64,000 nucleotides of DNA from Callaeas wilsoni. Taxonomy: Eukaryota; Chordata; Aves; Passeriformes; Callaeidae. The notes under the pieces were generated by a model. It worked only from the letters and a program-made list of their open reading frames with translations, searched no databases and was not told where the DNA came from. This document shows positions 13,201-23,446 of this stretch, piece by piece. Both the position numbers and the translations under genes were made by a program. Numbering within the stretch: the stretch's first letter is position 1; each line of letters begins with the position of its first letter. Where the stretch lies: the NCBI GenBank assembly GCA_013398955.1, contig VWPU01008378.1:102451-166450 (forward strand), in the 5' to 3' direction.

Positions 13201-16200
13201 GGAAGGAAATCAGACTACTTGTACATATCAGCACTTTTTCTCCCCTGGGTCTGAGTTTAAAGCAGACAACATGTTTCAGAAATATTAATTTACATGAGAT
13301 ATTTTAAGTGCAGCATAGGAGTTTCCCAGAGTTTGCCTTCTCATGCTTCAAGCTTCATTAATCAACTCAGCCCTGCCAAAATATATCGTAGGAAGATGTC
13401 TGTAGCCTCTGGTCTAAGGCATAATCATAGCTCAGAGCGGAATAGCTACAAGCCAATGTCTCCACTTTAACCAGGACACAAGAACCCAAACCTCCTGGCA
13501 GCTGCACAATGCTGCTGTTAACTCCTCCACCCAGTCAAGATTCTCATGCTAAAAAGGGAGCAAAGCAAGAAAAGAGCAGTACAGAAACTGGGCAGAGTTG
13601 GCAGCTTGAAGTGCAAGGGAAAAGGCAGACCTAGGAAAGAGTGGGAGAAGTCTGGAGGACAAAACATGGTTTGCACAGGAGCTACCAGGGAGCCAGTCTA
13701 GCTCAAATGCTCTTGAAGGAAGGGGAAAACTCCTCTCCACTTTTTAAAGCTTTCTATAACTTCTTACCACATTTCACATGGTGCTTTTGAGGGAGCTCGC
13801 TCAAAGAGCAAACCCCGCTGAGGCAGCGCCGAGCGCATCCCTCCCAGTGCCCTGAGAGGAAAAGGGCTCCCACACTGACGAGCTGGATGACAAAAGCGCT
13901 GTCACAGAGCCACGGGGAGGAAATAACAGAATAACAGCAACACAGCTGAAAAGCCCTTAAGATCAGCAATACTCCAGCCAGAGTGAGAGCTGTCGCTGCT
14001 GTGTTCTCACGGAGCAGCCCACCCGTAACAGCCCCTCACAGCAAGCTGGAAACACGAGCCAGGAATCCTCTCCCAAACTTCTCCCACAGCGTGACACCCA
14101 CACACCAACCTGCGCTCATGAGGATGCCACCAACACCAGCCACTGCCCTCTGCAAGAGCCTTCCTCCAGCCCGGCTCTTCCTCTGCGGGCCTGGGGAGCA
14201 CCTGAGCTCAGACCACCTGCACAGCTCAGTCTCAGGCTGCAAACAGGCACAGCTGTGTCCTCCTGAGCTGGACACAGCTAACAAGCACCAATCTTGTGCC
14301 ATTCCAGGTGGAAAAGGTTCCTTCTCGTTTGCCTCCCATGTTCACGTAGATGTTGCCCCCAGAAATCACAGCACAGGGTTTTTCTGTGTAGGACACCCTT
14401 TGTTTCTGCTGCAGCAGCAGAATCCCAGCTCCACACTCAGTCTTTCAGTGACAAAATAGCTTGTGTGGTCATGCAAAAGTACATAAAAGTCTATAACTAT
14501 CTTAAGTAAATCCACCATTCTTCTAGACCTGTCCTTTCCACTTCCATCACCATCCGTCTGCATAAGACAAAGTACCACTATAAAGCTGACCATTATGCTT
14601 TCACAGAAATTAGATTTTTAAATACTTTCTGATTTTATTTAGTGCTAAAATACTCCAGTTCAGCTCAATGCAGAAAGGAAATTATTCCTGCTTTCCTCAG
14701 AGAAAAATGGTAGCTTATATTGCACAGAAAAGGTATTTCCCCCCCCAAAAAATGCCTTGGCTTAAGACCAACAACAGCAGATCTCAGGCCTGTACCAATA
14801 AGAGATTCTTAGCTCTAAACTCAGGAATTTCCACCTCTAAAAACCTCTGAAGGAAAGAGTTCCTATTGGTATTACTCCTAGAGCTAAGAGACTTTCAGAT
14901 ATCAAATCCTGGAAATATTCAGTTACTCTATGCTGAAAGAGCAATTTCACACCACTTGTGGAAGAGGGCATTTAAACACTGATCATCGAGCTCCTCTCTT
15001 ACTCCCAGACCCACAAAAATTTGTTCTGTGCAACCAGAATCAAAGCCGGGCTTCCAGAAGAATTAGCACTTGTAGCCCTTTGAGGGCTTTTCTCTTAGAA
15101 CAAAGACGCAGCTCGTGTCACACCCACACAGCGCCCCAGCCTTGTACTCACCCAGCCAGGAGGGCAAGAACGACACCAGCATCTAGGGAAAAAGGAAATC
15201 CTTCCATAACAGAGGCAGAAATAAGTATGTTCTCCACCAGACCACAGAAACCTTTGAGCAGCCCAGAGGAGCCTCACGTGGTGCCTGGCCAGCCCTTCAT
15301 AATTCCCTACAGCTGTGGGGTTCCTCCTCATGCCCTGCAGCTGCAGGAGCCCCAGCACCACCCCATCATCCACCCTGTGCCCACCTGGGCCCCATCACAC
15401 CCTGCCCACTCCCAGGGCGTGTCCCTCTCACCGGACAGACCCAAATCATGGCATGTCCTGGTAGAAAGCATCTCGTGGAAACCCCAGTGTACTCCAGGAG
15501 CCTCAACCACGGGCACAGTGGTCCCATAGCACGGGAATGTTTGTTCTTCTAAGGCATTGGCAGCTCTGAACTTTCTGTTCTGTAACAAATGTTGGCATTT
15601 AAAGTTTATTCTCACCTCAGAATCAATTGCTGAAATATTGTACTCTTCAGGTGTTAGTGTTTAGCAGCTTAAGCACTCCCACTTTTTCCTTTGTAGCAGG
15701 AAGAATCTGGAGTACTCAAACACACACCAACAAAGAGGTTCAAGAAGTCTTGCAAAGCTTTTCCTACACAGATTTCAAAGTACAAATGCTCCCTGAGAGT
15801 GGTAAACAGTGAAACTTGGTAAGTGCCCCTGGTGTCACCTAAACAGTGCCGCAAAAGGCTCTGCTGTCACTCAAATCCAGCAGCTCAGATCCACACACAC
15901 CCCAGCTTCTGAAGCAAAAAATTCCCAACACCCATTCCATCTCATGCTATAGCAGCTTCCCATTCCTGCTGCTGCCACGCAGTATTCCCATCTTCCATTG
16001 CTGCAGGAGAAATCATTCTCAAGGCAGGTTGTGATGCTGATCAGTTATTTCTAAGAATTAGTCTGGAATCTTGGCACTCTCCAACTCCTCTACAGGACAG
16101 AAGGCATCTCATGAATACTATTTATTTGCTCTTAAAATTGTTTCAGACCAACTTAAGTTTAAATTCTTCCAGGTTTCCTTTAGAAAATGGGAGAAAACAA

Positions 16201-16379
16201 TGCACATGGAAATAAATAAGATAAGAATCTGCTAGAAACAAACTTGTACAGTGCTGCTTGTTCAAAATGAAAACATATAAAGCTCATGATGTAATTCATA
16301 TCAGACGGAAATTGCACTGGCTAAAAAAACAAATAAATGGCACTGAGTCCCTCCCTGCCATTTCTTTTTACAAGAGAAT
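10256..16379. other. Non-coding interval, no gene recognised
   Basis: The longest open frames (10983-11546, 187 codons; 14930-15529, 199 codons) are low-complexity Ser/Pro/His-rich translations without recognisable domains, and I regard them as chance. A slightly CpG-richer patch occurs at about 13780-13930. An A-rich tract lies at 11634-11672. I see no mobile element in this stretch. Confidence 0.55.
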
Positions 16380-16672
16380 TCTGACAAGGGCCTGGAGTGA
16401 CAGGACAAGGGGTAATGGCTCTAAACTGACACAGAGCAAGTTTAGACTAAATATTAGGATGAAATTCCTCTCTGTGAGGGTGGTGATGCCCTGGCACGGT
16501 GCCCAGAGCAGCTGTGGCTGCCCCTGGATCCCTGGCAGTGTCCAAGGCCAGGCTGGACATTGGGGCTTGGAGCAGCCTGGGACAGTGGAAGGTGTCCCTG
16601 CCCACGGCAGGGGTGGAGTGGGATGAGATTTAAGGTCCTTTCCAATCCAAATCTTTCTGTGATTCCACAGTT
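16380..16672 (+). mobile_element. CR1 LINE, 5'-truncated 3' end
   Basis: CR1 is the dominant non-LTR retrotransposon of birds and usually survives as 5'-truncated copies. This one begins within the familiar segment 'gacaagggcctggagtgaca', runs through the line ending with 'gtgagggtggtgatgccctg' and 'ggcagtgtccaaggccaggc', then 'ggaaggtgtccctgcccac', and closes with 'ttctgtgatt' at about 16661-16670. It lacks the reverse-transcriptase ORF, so it is a dead copy. Orientation is plus because the conserved 3' end lies at the right. Confidence 0.88.
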
Positions 16673-17805
16673 TCCTGAGCTGCTTTGTGAGAAACACAAG
16701 CACAGTGAGAGTGGCTGCAGTATTATTAGAAAATGATGCAATTTTCAGACAATATCAGCATGAACTGCGTTAGTTCTTATCTGAAAAGTAGTGCTCAATG
16801 AAGTCCTTAAAAAGACACTTTTTTTTCAAGGACAAAACAAGGAACTGTTCCTGTTGTCTGGGAATCTCTTCCTTTGGATATTCTGTCACCAGTACAAACT
16901 GGTTTTACACTGGTGCCAACTTCCTGACCTAAACTAAGCGAAGCTCCAGGCGGGATCTGAAATACCCTCAAGTTACAAAAGCAAAAGGAACAGAGATGTT
17001 GAGAGCAGCCCCCTGAAACCATTTGCCCACGCCAGCTGAGGGTTCACTCTGTAGCTTTTAGCAAGAAATGCCATCACCTCCCTCAATCCAGCTGCAAATC
17101 GACGCTGGTTTGTGCTGCTTTCAGCAGCACGAGGCGAGCGCTGGGCCCGTGGTGTGTGAGGAGGCAGCCACCCCTGCAGGACTGATCAGCATCCACAGCC
17201 ACAGGAATATGACAAATCCCCTCTGTCACGCTTCAGCCTGCCCTGGTTGTTAACACAAAACAGGTGGAAAGCAAAGGGATAAAAAATACCAGCCGTCAGG
17301 GCAGATATTGGAGACGAGGGCTGCGAACAAAGGACTCTCGCTGGAGACTGGCCTTCGGCAGAAAAGCCTGGAACACCCTTCCCTGTCTCCAGCTGCCAGT
17401 CAATCACGGCACAGTTCCCTCCATTAGTTTCACATTTACTGTTATTCACAGAGCTGTGCTTCATTAGTCATTAATGAGTCACAAGAAAACGGCCCACGAT
17501 GAAGTTCTGGTGCCAAAGTAGGATGGGTTCTTTTGAAACACTAACTTTGGGCCTTCATTTTTAGGCTCTTGAGTAGCTTTGGAGAACTTGATCTGCAGAG
17601 AGACCTACCAAAACCTTTGTTTCAGGCTCTGTCCCACCAATCCAGAGCAGTAAGATGGAGAAAGTTTTGGGTCTCCACTGGAGCTGGCAATCGAAACTCG
17701 TGAGTCTGAGCTGACTGTCTCACTGATGCAACCAGAAAATGATGCTGAGGTACCTTCTGCTGACAGCCAACTCTGGAATTTCCAATATTTGACCACAGAA
17801 ATTTG
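16673..17805. other. Non-coding interval between CR1 and SINE
   Basis: No gene or repeat is recognised. A mildly CpG-bearing patch at 17090-17160 (aatcgacgctgg, gaggcgagcgctggg) stands out from its AT-rich surroundings but has no coding or promoter signature. Confidence 0.5.
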
Positions 17806-17943
17806 ATCACAGAATATTTTGAGTTGGGAAAGTCCCACAAGAGTTATCAAGTCCAGCTCTCAAGTGAATGGCCCATACCGGGATCAAACACACAACCTTG
17901 CCATTATTAGCACCAAATCTCTCTGAATTAGCAGAACCTGGGA
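17806..17943 (-). mobile_element. tRNA-Ile-derived SINE with CR1-type tail (TguSINE1-like)
   Basis: On the minus strand the right-hand part reads as a degenerate tRNA-Ile(AAT). It has a weak A-box region (ctaattcagagag), then ggtgctaataatggcaagg containing the AAT anticodon loop, then a B-box-like tgtttgatcccggtatgg ending in gggcca. It passes directly into a CR1-like tail (plus strand gatcacagaatattttgag at 17806, then ttgggaaagtcccacaagag). The composite of tRNA-Ile head and CR1 tail is the design of TguSINE1, a passerine SINE mobilised by CR1. The promoter and the T-arm are mutated, so this is an old inactive copy. Confidence 0.75.
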
Positions 17944-18900
17944 ATTATAACCATCTCTCCCACAAATCCTGTTCAGTGCAACCCTGAATTAAAGTTCACC
18001 AAGTCTGAGAGGACGCTTCCTTCACCGAGTTTGGGACAAATCCTGTGAGTTCTCTGAAACCTATTGAAATCCATCAGACACTGATCCTGCCTTTAGCTTT
18101 CCTTTTCCATTCCTGATCTCTGCTCTCTTCTGAACATGAGAGCTTATCTGCAACCACATCTTTCCCATTCTGGCTCTCAGGCATTTGTATAAAATGTTTT
18201 CAAATACAGTCCACATGTTTTTTAATACACTGAACTTAAATTTCATGTTATGGACCCCAAGCAACTGTGTTTGGTAATTACTTTTCCCTTAGATCTATCC
18301 ACCCAATTTTATTTTGGGGTTTTTTTTAAATATACCATCCATATACTTATTGTACTTTAATTTTCTGATGTGGCCTCACTTCACATTTTGCTGAAAAGTT
18401 TCAACAGCAATTAGTCAAAACACGGCGACGTTTTGGTTTTCCGTTTAATCCGTACCAGAGCAGAGACCAAAGCAGTTTCCTTCCAGTGAACACAGACTTT
18501 CTAATTACCCCCACTAATCACAGGAGTGGTAAGAGGTTTTTGGGGGCAGGAGTGCCTCGAGAGCTCTGCTGCAGCCTAATGACCGCGATGTGATGCTCCT
18601 GGATGCGGAGTGACCATTTCCACGCCGGCAGCTGGGCGCGACGCAGGGCTCTGGAGAGGAACCTTGGCTCCCGTTTACGGCTCTCAACAACTCCCTCCCT
18701 GCTTTTAGACTCCTCTGCTTCCTCCAGAATCAGCTTTGAGGATCTCTCCACACTGCCTGATTTAGGCTTTTGCTGCTCCTAAACAATATGCCAGCTGTAT
18801 CCGATGGAATTAATTCACTCAGAGCTGGCAGCGCCGTTCCCAGTGGTTATGGCACAGGACTGGGACACCAGGGACCTGGGAGACCAGGGACCGAGCCACT
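17944..18900. other. Non-coding interval
   Basis: No gene is recognised. Several CpGs cluster at 18420-18690 (cacggcgacg, gaccgcgatg, cacgccggcag, gggcgcgacgcag), unusual for the neighbourhood. There is no TATA box, and I cannot show that it is a promoter. Confidence 0.5.
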
Positions 18901-19150
18901 GCTGTAGGGCTGCATGTCAAAGCTCACAGCTGAAGAAAAATTAGGATATTTATCCACACTCTTAACTGGGTTTGAGTTAACTCCAGGTCCTGAGCCATTC
19001 CAGCCCTCATGGTGCCCCTCTCTTTGCTGTAGGGCTGCATGTCAAAGCTCACAGCTGAAGAAAAATTAGGATATTTATCCACACTCTTAACTGGGTTTGA
19101 GTTAACTCCAGGTCCTGAGCCATTCCAGCCCTCACGGTGCCCCTCTCTTT
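18901..19150. repeat. 125-bp tandem duplication, nearly identical copies
   Basis: Two adjacent units, 18901-19025 and 19026-19150, both start gctgtagggctgcatgtcaa and both end ccctctcttt. I see a single difference between them (ctcatgg versus ctcacgg). Such identity suggests a recent event. The unit is non-coding single-copy-looking sequence. Confidence 0.95.
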
Positions 19151-19758
19151 GTTGGCTCCCGAACTGGAGCGTAAATGATGTTGTACAATTGCTGTTAGTG
19201 GCCTAAGGGAATCCAGAGCTTTATCCCTCAGCACTCTGACATCCAAAACATGCCCTATATCCAAAGTTCCCCAGAGCCAGACTGGCCTGTGTTGCTCCAG
19301 ACACAACTGCATTGATGCACAGGGTTTGTACCTGCGTCCCCGGAGGGCTGCTGGAGCATCTGCTGTGTAAAACACCAACCAGGACCCACTGCAGCATTTT
19401 GGATAAAGGGATCTATATGGACAATCAATTCTGACTACAGATTTAGGCAGAAAAGGATTTGAATGCTGAAAAATAATCCCAAAATTTCCATAGAGAAAAA
19501 GAAACAGCATGAAGCATATTTGATTTTTCCATGATATTATTAGAATTGTCACAAATATTATCACCGTGGCAGCAAGTAATAACTTGGCATTTCTTAGCTC
19601 AAAATGAAATTGTGCCAAATGTAATCAGTAAAAGTAAAACAATACACTGTAGCTGCTTTACCAGCTGGAATAAACATTTCCAGAGAATGAATGTTGGTTT
19701 TCTTGTCAATCCAGCGGGCTGATATAAATACTAAATATTCGAGAGCAGGGAAATGTGT

Positions 19759-19791
19759 CTCACACAAACACACACACAAACACACACACAA
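19759..19791. repeat. (CA)n-rich microsatellite, interrupted by CAAA
   Basis: The tract is cacacaaa followed by two runs of cacacaca separated by aaa. It is a compound, imperfect dinucleotide repeat likely to vary in length among individuals. Confidence 0.9.
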
Positions 19792-19932
19792 AGCAGGGTG
19801 GTTGTTCCACGCTGAGGCAGTTTGAGTGCATGGCCTCAAACAGCCACGGGGACTACCCCAACAGCCTTTTCTCTCCTAGGTCACTTAGGAGCTTATTAAA
19901 ATTTCATCCCAGTTCCAAACTTGTCTGAATCA

Positions 19933-19980
19933 GTTCTGAGCTAAAATGGAAGTTCTGAGCTAAAATGAAAGTTCTGAGCT
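19933..19980. repeat. 19-bp tandem repeat, about 2.5 copies
   Basis: The unit gttctgagctaaaatggaa is repeated with one change, then a partial third unit gttctgagct follows. It is a short local duplication. Confidence 0.85.
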
Positions 19981-20320
19981 TGTGCATCCAGAAGCTTTTA
20001 CAATTTCCTGTCAAAAAAACCATATTTCTCAGTAAGCAGGAAACGAAGGAGAGACAAACATTTAAAACAGCATAAACTGCACTGCGGAGACACACACAAA
20101 ACCCTGCCGTGACCAAACAGGTATCCCCACTGATCTCCAACCCAACACCTTTATCCTAAAAATCCTCTGAGTTTAACAATCCCTGCAGCTGGAATCTGGC
20201 CTCTGAGCACAGGAAAGGCAGTTCCTGGAACGCTGCATCTGTGCCGACACACAAATGCTCCAGACACTGTGGATGCTGAAATGCTGTTAGCAGGGAAATT
20301 TTCTCTTCTCGCATTCATTC

Positions 20321-20596
20321 TGTGAGAACTTTTCCTTTGCTGTGTAAGCTATGTAAACACTAGATAGGGTTTTTGTAAATAGCATTCCTATCTGGTATCT
20401 TCTGACCTTGTGTACATTATATTAGGAAAAAACATTTCTAAGTGGGTGTCTGAGACTTTGACCAATCACCCTAGGAGAAGTGTGAGCACTGTTCAATTGC
20501 TTTATGGAACTAGAATATAGAAATGGTATTCTAAATTTAATAAATAATTCATTCCTCGGTCTGACTCCTGCCTCACTGCATCTCTGAACCCCTGCT
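20321..20596 (+). mobile_element. LTR-like segment (endogenous retrovirus)
   Basis: The segment begins TGTGAGAACTTTTCC, similar to the start of the LTR-like element at 55380. It carries a CCAAT-type element (gaccaatcacc near 20460), a TATA-like aatata near 20514 and a poly(A) signal AATAAA at 20539-20544. A short U5-like stretch (tcggtctgactcctgcctca) follows. This order fits an avian ERV LTR. No convincing target-site duplication was found and the right boundary is approximate. No internal retroviral genes are present. Confidence 0.5.
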
Positions 20597-20767
20597 TGGA
20601 AGCCCACAAGACACAACTGCAGCCATCACAGAAAGCCTGGAGCAGGCCAGATTCTCGGGGACAGTGACACCAGCCCAGCCAGCTCCCTGCAGGGTGCACT
20701 CCTTGGTTTCCTCACGCTGGGGGCAGAGTGGGGGGAGCTGGCAGCCCCCTGTGCCAGCTCGGCGTCT

Positions 20768-20850
20768 CTGGGGTGACCCTGTGCCAACGCCAGTGCCAGC
20801 GCCGTGTCGCTGGGGTGACCCCGTGCCAGCCCCCTGCCCACACGGATCCC
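20768..20850. repeat. GC-rich imperfect 42-bp tandem repeat
   Basis: The phrase ctggggtgacccygtgcca recurs at 20768 and 20810, with a related gtgccagc motif scattered from about 20745. The local sequence is GC- and CpG-rich. It looks like an incipient minisatellite. Confidence 0.6.
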
Positions 20851-21145
20851 AGATGCTCCGTGCTGCAGGGATGCTGCCCGGGCCAGGAACGTGATCCGAG
20901 GCAGCGTGAACCATGGTGGCAGCAAGGCAAGGCGATGGCAGACAGCGAGCTGGCTCGTTCAGCAAGCAGTGATCAAATCAAGGGCAGTTCCATGAAATTA
21001 CAGAGCTTCTCTCCCCTCTCCCTTCCTGCACAAAGGGTAAATAGCTTCCTGTAAAATCAGCAGGATGATATGCTTGTACTCCCCAGATTGCAGCAAATTT
21101 ATCCACGCCAACGTTGTCCTGAAAGCATCACAGAGTGTGATAGGA

Positions 21146-21172
21146 AATCATAGAATGGATCGGGCTGGAAGT
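21146..21172 (-). mobile_element. Very short CR1-like tail remnant
   Basis: The plus strand reads aatcatagaatggatcgggc followed by tggaagt, resembling the reverse complement of the last 25-30 bp of CR1. The flanks show no further similarity, so this may be a trimmed remnant or chance. Confidence 0.3.
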
Positions 21173-22416
21173 CTGTACGTGATGGATAATGAGGCAAGCT
21201 AAAGTTCCTGTCTTTCAAAAAGATTGAAAGCAGGCAAGGGTGAGCTCTGGAACATAATCACCCATCTGAAAATGAGGATGCAGATATGCCTGTATACACA
21301 CACACTTTTTAACCAGCAAGACCTGCTCAGCTCTCCCTGAAGCCAAGAATTATCCAAAGGCGACTACAACAGGATGTATGGACAACATGCAAAACTCCGG
21401 AGGGCATGGCATGGACTGGGAAGTCCTCTAGAGAAATTTCCACCCATGAAATGCAATTCCTGGTGCCCTTTACACCCGAGACACCACGTTCTGCTGGCTC
21501 TGACTAGCTGGCAGGGAAGAGCTGAATCAGAAGAAAAAGAAGCAGGATAAATCGGTGTTATCGGAAAAGCTCACTGCATCTCGGTCCCAGGATTTTATCC
21601 ACCATTTGGCTGCTCAAGAATTCCAGAATCTCTTGGTATCGCTGACATAACTTTGTGTAATCATTAAAAAGCCTTAGAACAAGGTAAGACCTGCCTGCAG
21701 TTGTGGGGCCAAGCTGGAAAACACCAATTCAAAGTGGAAGTGATACATGAATTAGAAGCCATAAGCAAATCTTTTAATCATAATACTGACCAAGTGGCTC
21801 CCTTTGTGTACTTAATGCTGTTACATAAAGTCAGCAGCTGCTTAATAGTTATATATTTCACATTATTTCACAAAACCAAATTTTTATGCTTTTACAGTAT
21901 CCTTCAAAAAAAAACTGAATTACCCCCAAACCAGCAGAATAAGGGAAATGGTCCTGAAAATGTAAAATAAAAGGAGAAAAATCCATTATTTAAAACTCTA
22001 TTCCTTACTCAATGCAAGTATTTGAATTGATTTTCATACTTGCCATAAATTCAAATCTCCTGCAATTTATACACGGCTTTAAATGTAAAACAAACAAACA
22101 AACCTAGGCTTTATTTGTGTTACTAGACAACATTTGGTTCAGATCATTGAAAACTTGGCCACCCTAAGAAAACGAGAGTTCTGGGCGTAGTCTCACTGGT
22201 GTCCACAGCAGATTTATTCCAGACTTTCAGGTGGGCATGGCAGGATGTTTCACAGATGCAGCTGTGAGTGTAGTGGCACTTTACTGCACATATCCATGCG
22301 GATGAAGCACATAAAAGGAGATTTAAAGAACTTATTCATAAAATATTATTTTTTTTATTTTGACTTTTGGGGGTGTGGAGATATGGCAGAAAGGCTGAAG
22401 GTTTCTGGCTTCTTTT
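21173..22416. other. Non-coding interval
   Basis: No gene or large repeat is recognised. A short (CAAA)n run is present at about 22089-22103. The remainder is ordinary AT-rich sequence. Confidence 0.5.
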
Positions 22417-22496
22417 CCTTTTTTGAAGAAGAAAAAAAGCTTTCTTGTGAAAGAGAAAACTTTCTTTAATGGAAAAAAACCTTTTTCTTCAAAAGG
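22417..22496. repeat. A/T-rich imperfect inverted repeat (80 bp)
   Basis: The left arm ccttttttgaagaagaaaaa (22417-22436) pairs imperfectly with the right arm cctttttcttcaaaagg (22480-22496). The intervening 40-odd bases contain a second, smaller purine/pyrimidine inverted repeat (ctttcttgtgaaag). It could form a hairpin. No terminal duplication was seen, so I do not call it a transposon. Confidence 0.5.
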
Positions 22497-22559
22497 CATG
22501 CCAATAGAGAAATTTCGTTCAAGCTGCATTTTCGATTCCACTCCACAGCTTTGGATTTT

Positions 22560-22745
22560 GCTGTATCCTGACTGCCTCAGTTATTTGCTAATGTAAGCAC
22601 AGCAAATTATCTGCTATCATCGAGCTGGAGCTATTAGACTGCGGTTAATAATTTACTGCTCAACTCGTCTCCATTCCGAACATGCAAATCATTAATTGAT
22701 TACAGGTTTGCTGTACTCATCTGTGCAAATGACTGCTCCTGCCAT
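22560..22745. promoter_or_regulatory. Possible conserved enhancer-like element
   Basis: A perfect octamer ATGCAAAT (22682-22689, POU-factor type) is followed within 4 bp by a homeodomain-rich TAATTGATTA (22693-22702). Upstream lie aggregated AT-rich sites (ggttaataattta) and scattered CpGs (atcgagctgg, actgcggtt, ctcgtctc, ttccgaac) in otherwise CpG-poor DNA. No repeat or coding signature is present. This is inferred from motif clustering only. Confidence 0.35.
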
Positions 22746-22974
22746 TCGCTGCTGCCTCCTTTCCCACCTGTCTGTCAGCTCTGCTGGGTGATGCCAAGCC
22801 CACAGCGCGGTGTTGTGCTGTCTGGGGAGGGATGGAGCTCCAAAAGCAGCGGAGCATCCCCACGAGGGCCCTGTGGCTGCCGTTTGGGATGTGTGATTGC
22901 CCCTGGGCTGAGGCACTTTGGGGAGATGCTACCAAAAAAAAGTGTGACACCACCTGCAGCTGCTGTGCAGGACA

Positions 22975-23446
22975 AGTGGGGACCATCAGAAACAATCCCA
23001 GCACAGGAGAGACCTGGAGCTGCTGGAGAGACTCCAGAGGAGGCACCAAGGGGATCAGAGGGATGGAGCAGCTCTGCTGGGAGGAGAGGCTGGGAGAGCT
23101 GGGATTGCTCAGCCTGGAGAAGAGAAGTTTTTGGGGTGACCTCACTGTGGCCTTGCAGAGCCTAAAGGAGCTACAAGAAAGATGGAGAGAGACAATTGGC
23201 AATGGATAGAGTGACAGGACAAGGGGAAGTGACTTCAAACTGACAGAGGGTAGGGTTCAATGGGATATTAGGAAAAAATTCACTCCTATGAGGGTGGTGA
23301 CACCCTGGCACAGGCTGCCCAGAGGGGCTGGGGCTGCCCCTGGATCCCTGGAAGTCCCCCAGGCCAGGTTGGACAGGGTTTGGAGCAACCTGGATAGTGG
23401 AAGGTGTCCCTGCCCATGGCAAGGGGTTTGGAACTAGATGATCTTT
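22975..23446 (+). mobile_element. CR1 LINE, longest copy in the window (3' portion)
   Basis: The copy is recognised from the run cctggagctgctggagaga, then ggatggagcagctctgctgg, gagagctgggattgctcagc and ctggagaagagaag, typical of the C-terminal and 3'-UTR region of avian CR1. The 3' body gtgagggtggtgacaccctg then ggaaggtgtccctgcccatg follows. It ends at tgatctttaaaatgtc and lacks the usual terminal octamer repeat. Reverse-transcriptase sequence upstream is missing. It differs clearly from the 16.4-kb copy, so the two are separate insertions. Confidence 0.9.

Larger units (their letters stand above)
19151..20320. other. Non-coding interval with a (CA)n tract
   Basis: No gene is recognised. It contains the (CA)n-rich microsatellite and a 19-bp triplicate, both listed separately. 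The minus-strand open frame at 19049-19618 has no recognisable domain and runs into the tandem duplication, so it is taken as chance. Confidence 0.5.

Noticed and set aside
14930..15529. 199-codon open frame
   Set aside because: Compositionally biased (Pro/Ser/His/Thr), no recognisable domain, no splice or promoter support.
17806..17943. Considered as a functional tRNA-Ile gene
   Set aside because: The tRNA part is mutated in the A-box, acceptor and T-arm regions and is fused to a CR1 tail.
19049..19618. 189-codon minus-strand frame
   Set aside because: Its end lies in the 125-bp tandem duplication and it has no domain; hydrophobic stretch is likely chance.
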